Positions 10,172 to 20,336 are shown, counted from the stretch's first letter. The stretch is 64,000 nucleotides of DNA from Thalassotalea sp. PS06 (GCF_007197775.1 NZ_CP041638.1:2480001-2544000); one strand, 5' to 3'. Numbers and translations: made by a program. Notes: generated by a model from the sequence alone, not told the origin.

Positions 10172-10247
10172 TGGGGTGGCTGATGGGACTTGAACCCACG
10201 ACAACCGGAATCACAATCCGGGGCTCTACCAACTGAGCTACAGCCAC
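10172..10247 (-). tRNA. tRNA-His (anticodon GTG)
   Basis: 76 bases with encoded CCA. It begins GTGGCTGTAGCTCAG, the anticodon loop is ATTGTGAT (anticodon GTG), and the T-arm is GTTCAAGTC. The base before the 5' end is a G on the minus strand (10248), which can supply the extra G-1 of histidine tRNA. It lies six bases before the distal tRNA-Pro. Confidence 0.97.
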
Positions 10248-10254
10248 CACGGTA

Positions 10255-10331
<77 letters not shown>

Positions 10332-10405
10332 AAAACTACCTTACAGGTTATTCTAGCGATTAAAGAAATCAAACGCTAACAAAATCTTATCAAAGATAAG
10401 AAGAG

Positions 10406-10482
10406 TGGTCGGTGATGCAAGATTCGAACTTGCGACCCCTTGGACCCAAACCAAGTGCGCTACCAAGCTGCGCTAATCACCG
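10406..10482 (-). tRNA. tRNA-Pro (anticodon TGG), promoter-proximal copy
   Basis: 77 bases with encoded CCA, identical base for base to the tRNA-Pro at 10089-10165. It is the first gene of the operon, about 30 bases after the predicted transcription start. Confidence 0.97.
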
Positions 10483-10773
10483 ACACTTAAAACACTGTCG
10501 TGCTTCAACGGATGCGCATATTACCTATGCGAGATAAGGTCGTCAAACATTTTTTTAGATTTTATGACTGTTCGCTCAATTTTAAAGCATTTTCGCAAAA
10601 ACGATTAAAATGCGGCTTTCGCTACCGTTATTTTTGATCAATTACTATTCTATACGATTCGAGCCTGTCACGGATCATTTTCTATTTTTGCTTTATATGC
10701 CTCTACAACAATGCCCGGATATGTGGGAAAATAGCGGCAACTTTTTATTCCAGTTACCAGAGTTTTAAATTCA
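10483..10773. other. Divergent promoter region between tRNA operon and folD
   Basis: 291 bases. The left part carries the tRNA promoter (10518-10546). The rest is AT-rich and must hold the folD promoter; several -10-like hexamers are present, but I cannot choose one. Confidence 0.6.
10518..10546 (-). promoter_or_regulatory. Sigma-70 promoter of the tRNA operon
   Basis: On the minus strand TTGACG, a 17-base spacer, TAATAT, followed by GCGC between the -10 and the start point. One -35 mismatch, ideal spacing and a GC-rich discriminator are what is expected of a growth-rate-controlled stable RNA promoter. Confidence 0.85.
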
Positions 10774-11631
10774 ATGTCAGCGACCCTTATAGATGGAAAA
10801 CAGATTGCTGCGCAAATTCGCCAAACGGTGAAGGCCAGTGTTGAAGAAAGAGTAAACAATAACAAGCGAGCGCCGGGCTTAGCCGTGGTCCTTGTTGGTA
10901 ATGATCCTGCATCGGAAGTTTATGTTGGCTCTAAACGCCGCGCTTGTGAAGAAGTTGGTTTTGTTTCTAAATCTTTTGATTTGCCGGAAACTACGTCTCA
11001 ACAGGAACTGTTAGATGTTATTGACCAGTTAAATCAGGATCCTGAAATTGACGGTATTCTGGTTCAGCTACCTTTACCTGAAGGTTTAGATGCAAATTTA
11101 ATCATTGAGCGCATCAACCCGAAAAAAGATGTCGACGGTTTCCATCCGTTCAATGTGGGTAAACTCGCTTTGCGCCAGCCAGGCCTGCGTCCATGTACGC
11201 CAAAAGGCATTATGACGCTTATTGAATCTACGGGTGTTAAGCCACATGGGCTAAACGCCCTGATTATCGGCGCATCCAATATTGTTGGTCGCCCTATGAC
11301 TCTGGAACTGTTACTTGCAGGTTGCACTACCACTACAACTCACCGTTTTACTAAAAATTTAGAGCAAAAGGTACGCGAAGCTGACTTGGTCGTTGTTGCT
11401 GTAGGAAAGCCTGAATTTATTCCGGGAGACTGGGTCAAAGAAGGTGCTATTGTCATCGATGTAGGTATCAACCGGTTATCTACCGGTAAATTGGTTGGCG
11501 ATGTCGAATTTGACATTGCTAAAGATAAAGCGGCCTTTATTACTCCGGTTCCTGGGGGTGTTGGCCCAATGACGGTAGCCAGCCTGATTGAAAATACCTT
11601 GATCGCCTGCGAAGAATTTAGCGAGAGTTAA
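10774..11631 (+). CDS. folD: Methylene-tetrahydrofolate dehydrogenase / cyclohydrolase FolD
   Basis: 285 residues, the usual size. The catalytic-domain signature [14 protein letters not shown] (about residues 50-63) carries the active-site Tyr and Lys. The loop [10 protein letters not shown] and the NADP-domain end [12 protein letters not shown] are both intact. FolD converts 5,10-methylene-THF to 10-formyl-THF using NADP in two steps, supplying one-carbon units for purines and for formyl-Met-tRNA. It is transcribed away from the tRNA operon and converges on cysS, with a shared terminator between them. Confidence 0.97.
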   Translation: MSATLIDGKQIAAQIRQTVKASVEERVNNNKRAPGLAVVLVGNDPASEVYVGSKRRACEEVGFVSKSFDLPETTSQQELLDVIDQLNQDPEIDGILVQLPLPEGLDANLIIERINPKKDVDGFHPFNVGKLALRQPGLRPCTPKGIMTLIESTGVKPHGLNALIIGASNIVGRPMTLELLLAGCTTTTTHRFTKNLEQKVREADLVVVAVGKPEFIPGDWVKEGAIVIDVGINRLSTGKLVGDVEFDIAKDKAAFITPVPGGVGPMTVASLIENTLIACEEFSES

Positions 11632-11650
11632 TCCGCTAGTTATTGGTCAT

Positions 11651-11680
11651 AAAAAAAGCCGGGATTTTCCGGCTTTTTTT
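11651..11680. terminator. Bidirectional terminator between folD and cysS
   Basis: A 12-bp stem AAAAAAAGCCGG / CCGGCTTTTTTT with a six-base loop. The A run on one side and T run on the other let it stop transcription from both convergent genes. Confidence 0.9.
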
Positions 11681-11692
11681 ATGCTTGCTTAA

Positions 11693-13075
11693 TTAACCAC
11701 GACGCCAGGTGGTTTTGCCTGCACTATCTTCCAGAACCACATTCATCTGTTTAAGCTTGTCGCGAGCTTGATCAGCTTTTGCCCAATCTTTGTCAGCACG
11801 TGCCTGATTACGCTGCGCAATTAATTGCTCAATTAATTCGCTATCAGCATCATCATTAGCCGCCCCCTGCAAAAATGCTTCAGGCTCCGATTGTGCAATG
11901 CCAATCACCGCCCCTAACGTTACCAGGATATAAGCTAACTCACTGGCCCTTTGCGCATCATCGGACTTTAGACGATTCACTTCTTTAGCAAGTTCGAATA
12001 GAACGGGTAAAGCTTCCGGCGTGTTGAAATCATCATTCATCGCTGCTTCAAAGCGAGCCACATACTCGTTTCCAGCAAGAGAAACTTTGGCAGGGGTTAT
12101 ATCTCGCAAAGCGGTGTAAATACGCTCTAAACTAGCTCTTGCCTGCGCAAGGTTTTCCTGAGAGTAATTTAGCTGGCTCCGATAATGGCTCGAAACCAGG
12201 AAGTATCGGACGGATTCCGCGTCATACTGCTCAAGCACACTGCGTAAGGTAAAAAAGTTGCCCAGTGATTTTGACATTTTCTCTTTGTTTACCTGCACCA
12301 TACCGCCATGCAGCCAATAGTTCACATATGGCGTGTCATAAGCACAGCAAGACTGAGCGATTTCATTTTCATGGTGTGGGAACTGTAAATCGCTGCCACC
12401 GCCATGGATGTCAAAGTGCTCACCAAGGTGCTTGGAATTCATCGCTGAACATTCTATGTGCCAACCAGGGCGCCCCTCGCCCCATGGCGAAGACCAGGAT
12501 GGTTCACCAGGTTTGGCCATTTTCCACAAAACAAAATCCAAAGGATCACGTTTTGCTTCATCGACATCAACACGAGAGCCCGCCTGCAACATTTCCAGGT
12601 TTTGCATGCTGAGCTTGCCGTAATCAGCATAAGAGCTGACATCAAACATCACATCACCATTACTGGCAACATAAGCATGCTTGCGCTCAATCAAGCGCTC
12701 AACAAGGGCAATGATTTCCGGCATATGCGTGGTAACCTTGGGCGCGATATCCGGACGCTCTACGTTTAAGGCATCAAGATCAGCGTACATATCAGCAGTC
12801 ATGCGCTCGGTCAGACTATTACAGCTTTCGTTATTTTCTGCAGCACGCTTGATGATTTTATCATCAACGTCGGTGATGTTACGAACGTGGGTCAGATCAT
12901 ATCCGAGGTGGCGCAAATATCGTGCGATAACATCAAATGCAACATAGGTTCGCGCATGACCGATATGACAATGGTCATAAATGGTAATACCGCACACATA
13001 CATACCCACCTTTCCTGGTGTGATAGGTTTAAACTCTTCCTTTTTACGACTTAGGGTATTGTATACGTGTAACAT
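11693..13075 (-). CDS. cysS: Cysteinyl-tRNA synthetase
   Basis: 460 residues, normal for class I CysRS. The zinc/Cys region begins [19 protein letters not shown], which also contains the HIGH signature. The second signature [10 protein letters not shown] is near residue 267, and the tail contains the DALR-type anticodon-binding helices. It attaches cysteine to tRNA-Cys. The zinc ligands can be seen as Cys in VCG, Cys in HIECSAMN and His in FPHHENE. The gene is divergent from ppiB, the common gammaproteobacterial arrangement, and converges on folD. Confidence 0.98.
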   Translation of the reverse strand: MLHVYNTLSRKKEEFKPITPGKVGMYVCGITIYDHCHIGHARTYVAFDVIARYLRHLGYDLTHVRNITDVDDKIIKRAAENNESCNSLTERMTADMYADLDALNVERPDIAPKVTTHMPEIIALVERLIERKHAYVASNGDVMFDVSSYADYGKLSMQNLEMLQAGSRVDVDEAKRDPLDFVLWKMAKPGEPSWSSPWGEGRPGWHIECSAMNSKHLGEHFDIHGGGSDLQFPHHENEIAQSCCAYDTPYVNYWLHGGMVQVNKEKMSKSLGNFFTLRSVLEQYDAESVRYFLVSSHYRSQLNYSQENLAQARASLERIYTALRDITPAKVSLAGNEYVARFEAAMNDDFNTPEALPVLFELAKEVNRLKSDDAQRASELAYILVTLGAVIGIAQSEPEAFLQGAANDDADSELIEQLIAQRNQARADKDWAKADQARDKLKQMNVVLEDSAGKTTWRRG

Positions 13076-13299
13076 TTATCGTTCTCGATTGAATAAAAAA
13101 TACGGGGAAAATAATGGCGGCAATTGTACATTAAGCCCTGACATAACTAAAGGGGCTGTGGCCATTCAACGAAAAGCAACCGCCCGGCAATTACAAGCTA
13201 TAACCCCTTAATATCCCGGTGTTCTTGTACTTATAGCAAAGCCTGAGTACAATTCAGCTCTTATCTATTTAAGTATGTTTCCCAAAACAGGAACAAATT

Positions 13300-13791
13300 A
13301 TGATCACATTTAAGACCAATTTAGGCGACATTAAAATCGAACTGGATTTTGAAAATGCCCCTAAAACGGCAGAGAACTTCAAGCAATACTGTCAGGAAGG
13401 TTTCTATAACGGCACTATTTTTCATCGTGTAATCAAAGGTTTTATGGCTCAGGGTGGTGGTTTCGAATCCGGCATGGACGAGAAAACGACACGCACAGCG
13501 ATTGAAAATGAAGCCAATAATGGTCTGAGCAATAAGCGCGGTACATTAGCAATGGCGCGAACTCAGGATCCTCATTCAGCGTCTGCACAGTTTTTCATTA
13601 ACCTTGTCGATAACGGTTTCTTAGATTTTAAAAACGAATCCGTGCAAGGTTGGGGTTATTGTGTATTTGGCCAGGTTGTTGAAGGCATGGACGTTGTCGA
13701 CAAAATGACCTTAGTCGAAACCGGTCGCTTCGGTTTCCACGATGACGTACCTAAAGAAGAAATCATCGTAGAGTCAGTGGAAGTCGCTTAA
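13300..13791 (+). CDS. ppiB: Cytoplasmic cyclophilin-type peptidyl-prolyl isomerase B
   Basis: 163 residues with no signal peptide, matching cytoplasmic PpiB. The cyclophilin core motifs are present: [15 protein letters not shown] (active-site Arg and Phe), [22 protein letters not shown], and the Trp region [17 protein letters not shown]. It catalyses cis-trans isomerisation at proline. Its stop is two bases before lpxH, so the two are co-transcribed; the cysS/ppiB/lpxH grouping is standard in gammaproteobacteria. Confidence 0.97.
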   Translation: MITFKTNLGDIKIELDFENAPKTAENFKQYCQEGFYNGTIFHRVIKGFMAQGGGFESGMDEKTTRTAIENEANNGLSNKRGTLAMARTQDPHSASAQFFINLVDNGFLDFKNESVQGWGYCVFGQVVEGMDVVDKMTLVETGRFGFHDDVPKEEIIVESVEVA

Positions 13792-13793
13792 TC

Positions 13794-14531
13794 TTGTCCA
13801 GATTGATTTACTTTATTGCTGACTTGCATTTAAGTGATGAACGGGCCGATATCTCGGCCTGTTTTTTCGAATTCTTAAAAAATACCGCCAGCAAAGCTGA
13901 TCAACTATACATCCTTGGCGACCTGTTTGAATACTGGGTTGGCGACGATAATGTAACCCCCCTCTCCTCTTCTGTGGCGACCGCGCTTAAAAGCTTAAGC
14001 GACTCTGGTACTGAGATTTTCTTTATCCAGGGAAACCGTGATTTCCTATTAGGTAAAAAATATGCCGAACAATGCGGTATGACCTTATTACCGGATACAC
14101 AACTTATCGAACTTGATGGCAAGCCAGCACTAATTATGCATGGTGATACCCTGTGTACCCGGGATATTGATTATCAAAAGTTTCGGGCGAAATCCCGTAC
14201 TTGGTGGTGGCAAGGCTTTATGACCAGACTACCGTTAGCACTGCGTCGTAAAATTGCTCAAAACTATCGAACCAAAAGCGCGATGTCGACGTCAAAGAAG
14301 TCACAGGAAATCATGGATGTTACCCAATCAGAAGTAGAAAAAGTACTGGCAGACAGTCAGTGCGACCTGCTGATCCACGGTCACACCCATCGACCTGCAG
14401 TCCATAATTTTGACGTTCAAGGAAAACCAGCCACTCGAATCGTTCTCGGTGACTGGTATGAACAAGGTGCCTGGTTAAAAGTCGAAGATGGCCAGATGGA
14501 ATTGTTAAATCAACCGTTTGTTCCTACCTAA
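13794..14531 (+). CDS. lpxH: UDP-2,3-diacylglucosamine diphosphatase (lipid A synthesis)
   Basis: 245 residues (E. coli LpxH has 240). The calcineurin-like metallophosphatase motifs appear in order: DLHLSD, GDLFEYWVGDD, GNRDF, HGD and GHTHRP. The enzyme cleaves UDP-2,3-diacylglucosamine to lipid X and UMP on the inner face of the membrane, the fourth step of lipid A synthesis. The start is TTG at 13794, two bases after the ppiB stop, with GGAAG about 10 bases upstream; a second TTG three codons later is the alternative. No ATG lies before the essential DLHLSD motif, so a TTG start is required either way. Translation is probably coupled to ppiB. Confidence 0.95.
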   Translation: MSRLIYFIADLHLSDERADISACFFEFLKNTASKADQLYILGDLFEYWVGDDNVTPLSSSVATALKSLSDSGTEIFFIQGNRDFLLGKKYAEQCGMTLLPDTQLIELDGKPALIMHGDTLCTRDIDYQKFRAKSRTWWWQGFMTRLPLALRRKIAQNYRTKSAMSTSKKSQEIMDVTQSEVEKVLADSQCDLLIHGHTHRPAVHNFDVQGKPATRIVLGDWYEQGAWLKVEDGQMELLNQPFVPT

Positions 14532-14547
14532 CCTTGAACACACACGC

Positions 14548-16482
14548 CTATTTCACAACCACAGGTGTTCCACCAACAAAATTGCTCTCAATCCAAAAGT
14601 CGATATTTTTCTCCAACAGATGCAAGGGTAACGCCCCACTGGTTAATACCGCTTCATGAAACTGGCGAATATCAAAATCATCTTCAAGCTCTGCTTCGGC
14701 AAGTTTACGCAACGACTGGATTTTCATCATACCAATCTTATAGGCCGTTGCCTGTCCAGGGTAAACTAAATAGCGTCTGACCTCGGAGCGGATCACATCC
14801 TCTGACAACGGCGTATGCTGCATAAAATAATCTACGGCTTGTTGTTCCGTCCATTCTTTGGAATGCAAACCGGTATCAACAACCAACCTGACTGCTCGCC
14901 ACATCTCTGTGGTTAACCGGCCAAAATCTGCATATGGGTCCTCATAAGCCCCCATTTCTTTGGCAAGATACTCGGCATACAACGCCCAACCTTCGATGTA
15001 GGCATCAAATTGCGCCTGGGTACGAAACGTCGGTAAACTTGTTAATTCCTGGGCAATAGATATTTGCATATGATGTCCCGGGCTGCCTTCATGAAACGCT
15101 ATCGATTGCATATCATTTTTGTGTAAGGCTGACATATCCGACATGTGGGTGTAATAAACCCCCGGTCTGCTGCCATCGGGTGTACCGGGAAAGTAATGCG
15201 GTGCGCCACCATCCTGTTCACGATATGACTCAACACGTTTTACCTGCAATTTGGTTTTCGGCAAGGTGGCAAAATATTGCTCTAGACGCGATTCAATAAA
15301 TTCGAGATTCGCCTCGGTTTGCTGCAGATATTCGGCTCTTCCTTCATCGGTATTGGGATAATAAAAACGAAAGTCGTCTTGCAGATACTGGAAGAACTCG
15401 CTTAGATTGCCGCTAAACCCCACAGAGTCTTTAATATCTATCATTTCTTCGGTGATTCTATCTACCTCATCGAGGCCAATTTGGTGGATATCATCAGCAC
15501 TATAATCACTGTTGGTTGCAAGCCTTAGTCGATATTCGTAATAGGCATAACCATCAGTAAAACGCGAGGCGCCGGTTGGATTGACTGCGGCCAGACGCAT
15601 ATCCCGTTGCATCCAGGCAGTAATATTACGATAAGCGGAATATAAATCTCGAGTTAGAGCCTTACGGGCATTAAACCTTAAACTTTGGGCCTCAGCCGCA
15701 CTTATTTGCCCGGAGGTTTGCAAGGCGGTGACTTTCGCTTTGATATCAACCCAAAGTGGCGAGTCTGCACCTTGATGAAACGGTTCGCCACGAATGATAT
15801 TGTTAATTTGGCGAATCGCTCCTTGATAAGCAAACTTAGGAGGGCGATAGCCAGCCTCGGATTTTTCTTTAGCAATGGCAAGTAAGGTATTGAGCTGATC
15901 GGCCATGGCCAGAATTCGCTTGATATAGGCTTCCATATCCGCCTTGTTATCTACGCGATGAAAATTAATCAGTACCTGAGGTAAGGTAGTTTGAATACCA
16001 TGTAATTGAGTAAAAACAAATTCGTTATTGAAATACAGTAAGCGGTCTCTGGCTAACTGGAATTGGTAGACCCATATATCATAAGAAACCTGAGCTTCGG
16101 GTGTTAACGCTTCATAATCAAAATGAGTTTTTAATTCATCGACCGTATTCGCATACCAACTTAACTGTTGTTCCATGGCTTGTTTGGAGAAATCATCGAC
16201 TTTGTCATATTGATCTTTGCGGCCAATACGAGTCAGTAGCAGCGGACTCATCTGCAGTTGTTGCTCATACTTTTCTTCGAACCAGAGGTTTAATCGTTCG
16301 GTTTCACTGACCGCTGGCATCGATGCATCAGCCTCGATTGCAGTGGTTGGTTTTACCATCGAGCTACTCGTATTTACTTGCGGCTCAGACACCGCTTGCG
16401 GTGTTTCAGAAGTGCTCTCACAGGCGAAGAGCAACAGACACGTGGTGGCTAAAAAGCCACGAGAAATATTAGCGAATCGCAT
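14548..16482 (-). CDS. DUF885-family lipoprotein, putative zinc peptidase
   Basis: From the ATG at 16482 the product is 644 residues. It begins MRFANISRGFLATTCLLLFAC, a lipoprotein signal with lipobox LFAC, so the Cys should be lipidated. The frame could be extended to a TTG at 16569, but that would bury the signal peptide, and AGGAACCAGG just before the ATG is a better ribosome-binding site. The DUF885 signature AFHEGSPGHHMQ, followed by GWALYAEYLAKEMG, resembles zinc-metallopeptidase helices (HExxxxHH plus a downstream Glu). Members are predicted envelope carboxypeptidase-like enzymes; substrate unknown. It converges on lpxH and follows miaE on the same strand. Confidence 0.88.
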   Translation of the reverse strand: MRFANISRGFLATTCLLLFACESTSETPQAVSEPQVNTSSSMVKPTTAIEADASMPAVSETERLNLWFEEKYEQQLQMSPLLLTRIGRKDQYDKVDDFSKQAMEQQLSWYANTVDELKTHFDYEALTPEAQVSYDIWVYQFQLARDRLLYFNNEFVFTQLHGIQTTLPQVLINFHRVDNKADMEAYIKRILAMADQLNTLLAIAKEKSEAGYRPPKFAYQGAIRQINNIIRGEPFHQGADSPLWVDIKAKVTALQTSGQISAAEAQSLRFNARKALTRDLYSAYRNITAWMQRDMRLAAVNPTGASRFTDGYAYYEYRLRLATNSDYSADDIHQIGLDEVDRITEEMIDIKDSVGFSGNLSEFFQYLQDDFRFYYPNTDEGRAEYLQQTEANLEFIESRLEQYFATLPKTKLQVKRVESYREQDGGAPHYFPGTPDGSRPGVYYTHMSDMSALHKNDMQSIAFHEGSPGHHMQISIAQELTSLPTFRTQAQFDAYIEGWALYAEYLAKEMGAYEDPYADFGRLTTEMWRAVRLVVDTGLHSKEWTEQQAVDYFMQHTPLSEDVIRSEVRRYLVYPGQATAYKIGMMKIQSLRKLAEAELEDDFDIRQFHEAVLTSGALPLHLLEKNIDFWIESNFVGGTPVVVK

Positions 16483-16586
16483 TGACCTGGTTCCTGGGTT
16501 ATTTTTCCATACTGCAGGAAACAAAAAGGGGCTTAGTAAAAATATAAGCCCCAGTATCAGGTTGCGCAAATCGCCGCGGCAGGTTT

Positions 16587-17345
16587 TTAAGCCGGGAGTC
16601 CGCTATGAAAACGAAATTCACTATCAGGAGTATTAATCAATTCGGCTTCTATTTGTCCAAAATAAGCGATACGTTCGCTGATATCTTTACCTGCAACCTG
16701 CTCGGCAAGCTTGAGGTAATCCTGGTAATGTCTGGCTTCGGAGCGAAGTAAAGACACATAAAACTTATTCAATTCATCATCCAGGTGTGGCGCCAGCTTT
16801 GCGAAACGCTCACAGGATCTGGCTTCGATATACGCACCACAAATCAGTTTATCGACCAAGGTTTCCGGTTCGTGGGTTTTAACATGGCTGATTAATCCTT
16901 TGGCGTAGCGTCCAGCCGTAATGTTTTCATAAACGATACCGCGGTTTTCCATGATCTCTAATACTTGATAAAAATGATGCAACTCTTCTTTGATCAGCAA
17001 CACCATTTTATCGACAAGCTCATTACCTATGCCTGAATCGGATTTAGGTACAATCGCCTTCGAAAATTTTAACTTCTGCGACAAACTTTGCAGATCCCCC
17101 TCTTTCCGGTAAATAAACTTCTCATAGGGTTGCAACCAGTTTAATAATTCATCGCCACTTTCCTTATCCACCGCATACTTACGAATCAGCCACATTGCTG
17201 TTTGCGCAGCTTTAAGCTCACAAATCATGTGGTCGGTAAGCAATAAATCTAACTGTTCTGGTTGCCTGGCTTTTTCAATCCAGGCGTCCGGTGTTTCACA
17301 TTGCAAAAAAGATAAAATTGGCGCTAACAGGTTTTCACTCGACAT
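16587..17345 (-). CDS. miaE: tRNA 2-methylthio-N6-isopentenyladenosine-37 hydroxylase MiaE
   Basis: 252 residues. The ferritin-like di-iron ligands can be seen on successive helices: KEELHHFYQVLE, EARSCERFAKLAPH and RSEARHYQDYL, i.e. the E...ExxH...E...ExxH pattern of MiaE. The enzyme uses O2 to hydroxylate ms2i6A at position 37 of tRNAs reading UNN codons, giving ms2io6A. It is patchily distributed (Salmonella and many marine gammaproteobacteria have it, E. coli does not). It lies just upstream of the DUF885 gene on the same strand with a 104-base gap, and no partner (miaA, miaB) is in the window. Confidence 0.92.
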   Translation of the reverse strand: MSSENLLAPILSFLQCETPDAWIEKARQPEQLDLLLTDHMICELKAAQTAMWLIRKYAVDKESGDELLNWLQPYEKFIYRKEGDLQSLSQKLKFSKAIVPKSDSGIGNELVDKMVLLIKEELHHFYQVLEIMENRGIVYENITAGRYAKGLISHVKTHEPETLVDKLICGAYIEARSCERFAKLAPHLDDELNKFYVSLLRSEARHYQDYLKLAEQVAGKDISERIAYFGQIEAELINTPDSEFRFHSGLPA

Positions 17346-17453
17346 GCTAATTTACTGACAAGAGGTTGGGTTTTAACAAGGTCGCAGATTTTAACACAGG
17401 GACAGGAATAATGATGCGTAAAATTGTTACCGTTAAGATGCGTAGTAAGAGAC

Positions 17454-17490
17454 GAAAAAAGGCGGGAACAGCCACAAAAGCTTTCCCGCC
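17454..17490 (-). terminator. Rho-independent terminator after the serralysin-type protease
   Basis: Stem GGCGGGAA / TTCCCGCC (17461-17468 with 17483-17490) and, on the minus strand, six T after it. It lies 15 bases beyond the protease stop codon. Confidence 0.85.
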
Positions 17491-17504
17491 TATTGGCATC
17501 GAAA

Positions 17505-19181
17505 TTAGAGGATCAGATCGCCAGCATTCAGCACAGCGTCGTCTAAATCGATTGATAAATCCGCTACGCCATCGCCATTAACATCTCCTTGAAGAAGACC
17601 ATCTGCATAACGCAATTCCCCCGCAACATTACTAAATGCGGCGTCGGCGATATAAACAAAGTTTGCACCCGTTGCACGCAAATCGATAAAGTCTTCACCG
17701 GTAGCGAAGTCCGAGACCCTATCACCGGATTCAATTACTGAAAATACAAAAGTATCGAACCCTTCTCCGCCAACGTAGGTATCAGCACCTGCTAAGCCAT
17801 TAAGGACATCATCACCACCATTACCGGTTAGCACATTAGCGGCGCTGTTACCCTTGAGGTAATCACGTTCGCCAGAGCCGGTGGCATTCTCGATAACGGT
17901 ACCGTATGCGATAGCAATGTTATCGTGGGATGTTACACCTAAACCACTAACGCCGGTTTCAAATGCTAAGTAGCCTTGATGAGCAGAGGTAGTGAGACCC
18001 TGCCAGAAAGCACTTGTGCCCGGAGCTACATTAGCAAGGCCCACAAACCCCGCATCTCGCATTAACTGACGGCGGCTGTTGATAACATCTTCACTCGGTA
18101 CCGCCGAAGCGCCAGAACTAAACTGGCCTTGGTTCAAATCGATAAAGACGCTGGCATTCGCCCCGGACATGTCGATGGTATCTATACCTCCAGCATCATA
18201 AATCGTCACGATAGGGAACAGGTTTTTAGAAAAATCATAAACCTCATTGCCGGCCGTTGAGTTCCAGCCATAAACCGTATCATCTGCACGAGTGGTTAGA
18301 TCAGGACCATAAGCCGCTTGAATGGAGACAATATCGTGAACCATAGGCGTATGAGGATAGTTATAAAAACCAGTACTCCAATCAACGATACCAAAGGAAA
18401 ATGGTTGGTTTGAGGTTTCTTCATCGCCCCAGTAAGACATCAGTGAATACTGATTACTATCCTGCGCATATTCGGCCTGGCTTACGTAATTTGTCGCACC
18501 TGCGCCATTGTATGCGCCTGGATGACTCAAACCGAGCGTATGACCTATTTCATGGATTAAAGTAGTACTGCCGTACCCGCCAAAGCTCAACCAGGCATTG
18601 GTCCAGTTCCTCTCTGGAGATGCGACAAAAATATCGCTGAAAAATTTATAGCCCTTGGCTTTGGTGAAACCATATTCAGGATAGTAAGCATAGGCCTGAC
18701 CTGGATCGAAGCTATTCGCAAACTGAATGTCTGCGCCCTGAGCGCCCTTTTCTACGAACGTAGGTGCAATTAAATCGTCCCACAATTCTATGCTTTTGCG
18801 CGCACTTTGTTTTTGCGCCTCGGAAAAACCGCTTAGTCCATCCCCGGCAGTGAATCCGTAATTAGGGTTGTTATACAAACCCGTCAGGCGCTTACCTTCT
18901 GGAAAGTTGTAAGTAATGATACCACCGCTAACCGAGTTGGTATAACCGGTAAAAATCTGCTGGATGACGCGAGGTAGATCAGCAATTTCCTTTTCTCTGA
19001 AGACGAATCCAGAGTACGGGTCAATACTGTAGTTTTCGGGCTCAACCAGGACATTAAAATCCGGTTGTAATTGTTCTGGAAGTTGATCTGGAACACTTGC
19101 TAAACCGGCAAATGCAATTAACGAGGTTCCAAGGGTAAGACTTACTGCGAAATGTTTTTTCGTTATTTTTGTTACTGACAT
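17505..19181 (-). CDS. Secreted serralysin-type zinc metalloprotease (peptidase M10B)
   Basis: From the ATG at 19181 the product is 558 residues. The zinc site HEIGHTLGLSHP (HExxHxxGxxH) is near residues 208-219 and the Met-turn SLMSYW follows about 30 residues later, as in serralysins. The C-terminal half is the M10 C-terminal beta-roll: glycine-rich RTX-type repeats (GNGGDDVLNGLAGADTYVGG) that bind calcium, then a DVNGDGVADL segment and a hydrophobic end GDLIL. The N-terminus, however, looks like a Sec signal peptide (KKHFAVSLTLGTSLIAFAGLAS), which classical serralysins lack because they use type I export. No ABC exporter or inhibitor gene is adjacent. It probably degrades extracellular protein for nutrition. 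An earlier ATG-less extension to 19220 is unlikely. Confidence 0.92.
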   Translation of the reverse strand: MSVTKITKKHFAVSLTLGTSLIAFAGLASVPDQLPEQLQPDFNVLVEPENYSIDPYSGFVFREKEIADLPRVIQQIFTGYTNSVSGGIITYNFPEGKRLTGLYNNPNYGFTAGDGLSGFSEAQKQSARKSIELWDDLIAPTFVEKGAQGADIQFANSFDPGQAYAYYPEYGFTKAKGYKFFSDIFVASPERNWTNAWLSFGGYGSTTLIHEIGHTLGLSHPGAYNGAGATNYVSQAEYAQDSNQYSLMSYWGDEETSNQPFSFGIVDWSTGFYNYPHTPMVHDIVSIQAAYGPDLTTRADDTVYGWNSTAGNEVYDFSKNLFPIVTIYDAGGIDTIDMSGANASVFIDLNQGQFSSGASAVPSEDVINSRRQLMRDAGFVGLANVAPGTSAFWQGLTTSAHQGYLAFETGVSGLGVTSHDNIAIAYGTVIENATGSGERDYLKGNSAANVLTGNGGDDVLNGLAGADTYVGGEGFDTFVFSVIESGDRVSDFATGEDFIDLRATGANFVYIADAAFSNVAGELRYADGLLQGDVNGDGVADLSIDLDDAVLNAGDLIL

Positions 19182-19586
19182 GGGTATCTCTCTAATTGAA
19201 TGAAAAATAATCAACTGCAATTTGATAGTAATGAATGAAACAATCTATCTCCATGTAATTTATAAATATTTTAAAAATATAAATGGGGTTTATTGTATCG
19301 TTTTCGTAACATATCACCTGCAGCCTTTAAATCCATTGACCTAAACAGAATGACGTTTTGCTGACCCCCTGGCTGGTAACAAAAGCGTAATAAAAGCTTC
19401 ATAAAACCTTAATATTCCAAAGGGGCAAAGTTGATATAACTGACTTTTAAATAAACCATAGCTATTGTAGGGTTTTCACTGATCCGGCCTCTGTGGATAT
19501 TGAAAAAAATCAATTGCCTACAAATCTGATGGGGATTAAGCTAGTGCTTACAAACCGCCAAAAACCATACGTTAAATGACAAGGAA
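19182..19586. other. Divergent intergenic region between metalloprotease and tetR
   Basis: 405 bases, AT-rich near the protease (a run of A/T around 19255-19285). It must contain two divergent promoters, but I cannot fix either. CTTACAAA occurs at 19549-19556 and again at 20309-20316 upstream of the aldehyde dehydrogenase gene, a weak hint of a shared operator half-site. Confidence 0.45.
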
Positions 19587-19595
19587 GTGATATTT

Positions 19596-20252
19596 ATGGC
19601 AAGGACAAGTTTGAAGAAAAGCCCGAAGGGCGAGCAAACCCGACAGAAAATACTCGACGCTGCAATTGAAGTTATCGCGCAGTCAGGAATAAAAGGCACA
19701 ACCCACAGAGCTGTAGCCCATCAGGCTCAAATTCAGCTATCTCTGACCACCTACTATTTCGTTGATATCAGGCAACTGATTAGTGAAGCGATTCAGCTGA
19801 GCGCTGAGCGGTTTGTTGCAGAAAACTCTGGGCAGTGGTTAAGAGGCTTTTCTTTAATCGAAAGTTATACCGCGGCAGAGCGGCGCAAGGTTAGTGTCCG
19901 TAAACTTTTGTGCGAGCAACTTAGTGATATTGCCTCTCGCCACATGTATGACAATATTATTAACCGTCCAACAGGTTTGGCTGTTGAACAAATATTTTTT
20001 ACTGAAATGATGTACTCTGAAGAATTGAAAGGCATTGCGTTTTCTCACATTCTGCAGCTAAAACAACCATTTATTAAATTGTGTCGTTACTTTAACCGGA
20101 TAGACCCGAGCATTAACGCAGAATTAATGATGATAGCGTTTACGCGAATTCAGTATATGTATTTACCTTTGCCCCCACAAAGCGTTAAGATGAGTGAAAT
20201 CAGGATGCTGGTCAAACGTCAACTGAGCTGGGTGATGGGGTTAAAAACCTAA
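19596..20252 (+). CDS. TetR-family transcriptional regulator
   Basis: 218 residues from the ATG at 19596, which has AAGGA 10 bases upstream; a GTG at 19587 overlaps that site and is less likely. The N-terminal helix-turn-helix region has the TetR pattern: TRQKILDAAIEVIAQSG, then GTTHRAVAHQAQIQLSLTTYYF (about residues 18-60). The C-terminal ligand domain is not of a recognised subfamily. It is transcribed in the same direction as the aldehyde dehydrogenase 84 bases downstream and probably represses that gene and itself. The effector, perhaps a fatty acid or aldehyde, is inference. Confidence 0.88.
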   Translation: MARTSLKKSPKGEQTRQKILDAAIEVIAQSGIKGTTHRAVAHQAQIQLSLTTYYFVDIRQLISEAIQLSAERFVAENSGQWLRGFSLIESYTAAERRKVSVRKLLCEQLSDIASRHMYDNIINRPTGLAVEQIFFTEMMYSEELKGIAFSHILQLKQPFIKLCRYFNRIDPSINAELMMIAFTRIQYMYLPLPPQSVKMSEIRMLVKRQLSWVMGLKT

Positions 20253-20336
20253 ACTTAAGCGGCGACCACCCCCACAACCTCTCCTGTGATTAATCATAAA
20301 ATCAAGACTTACAAATAGTTATCCAGGACGTTTATT

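Noticed and set aside
13096..13211. Small open frame between cysS and ppiB
   Set aside because: It overlaps the cysS start on the other strand and has no coding character; the region is a divergent promoter.
16483..16569. N-terminal extension of the DUF885 protein from a TTG
   Set aside because: It would place a lipoprotein signal peptide 29 residues into the protein; the ATG at 16482 has a better ribosome-binding site.
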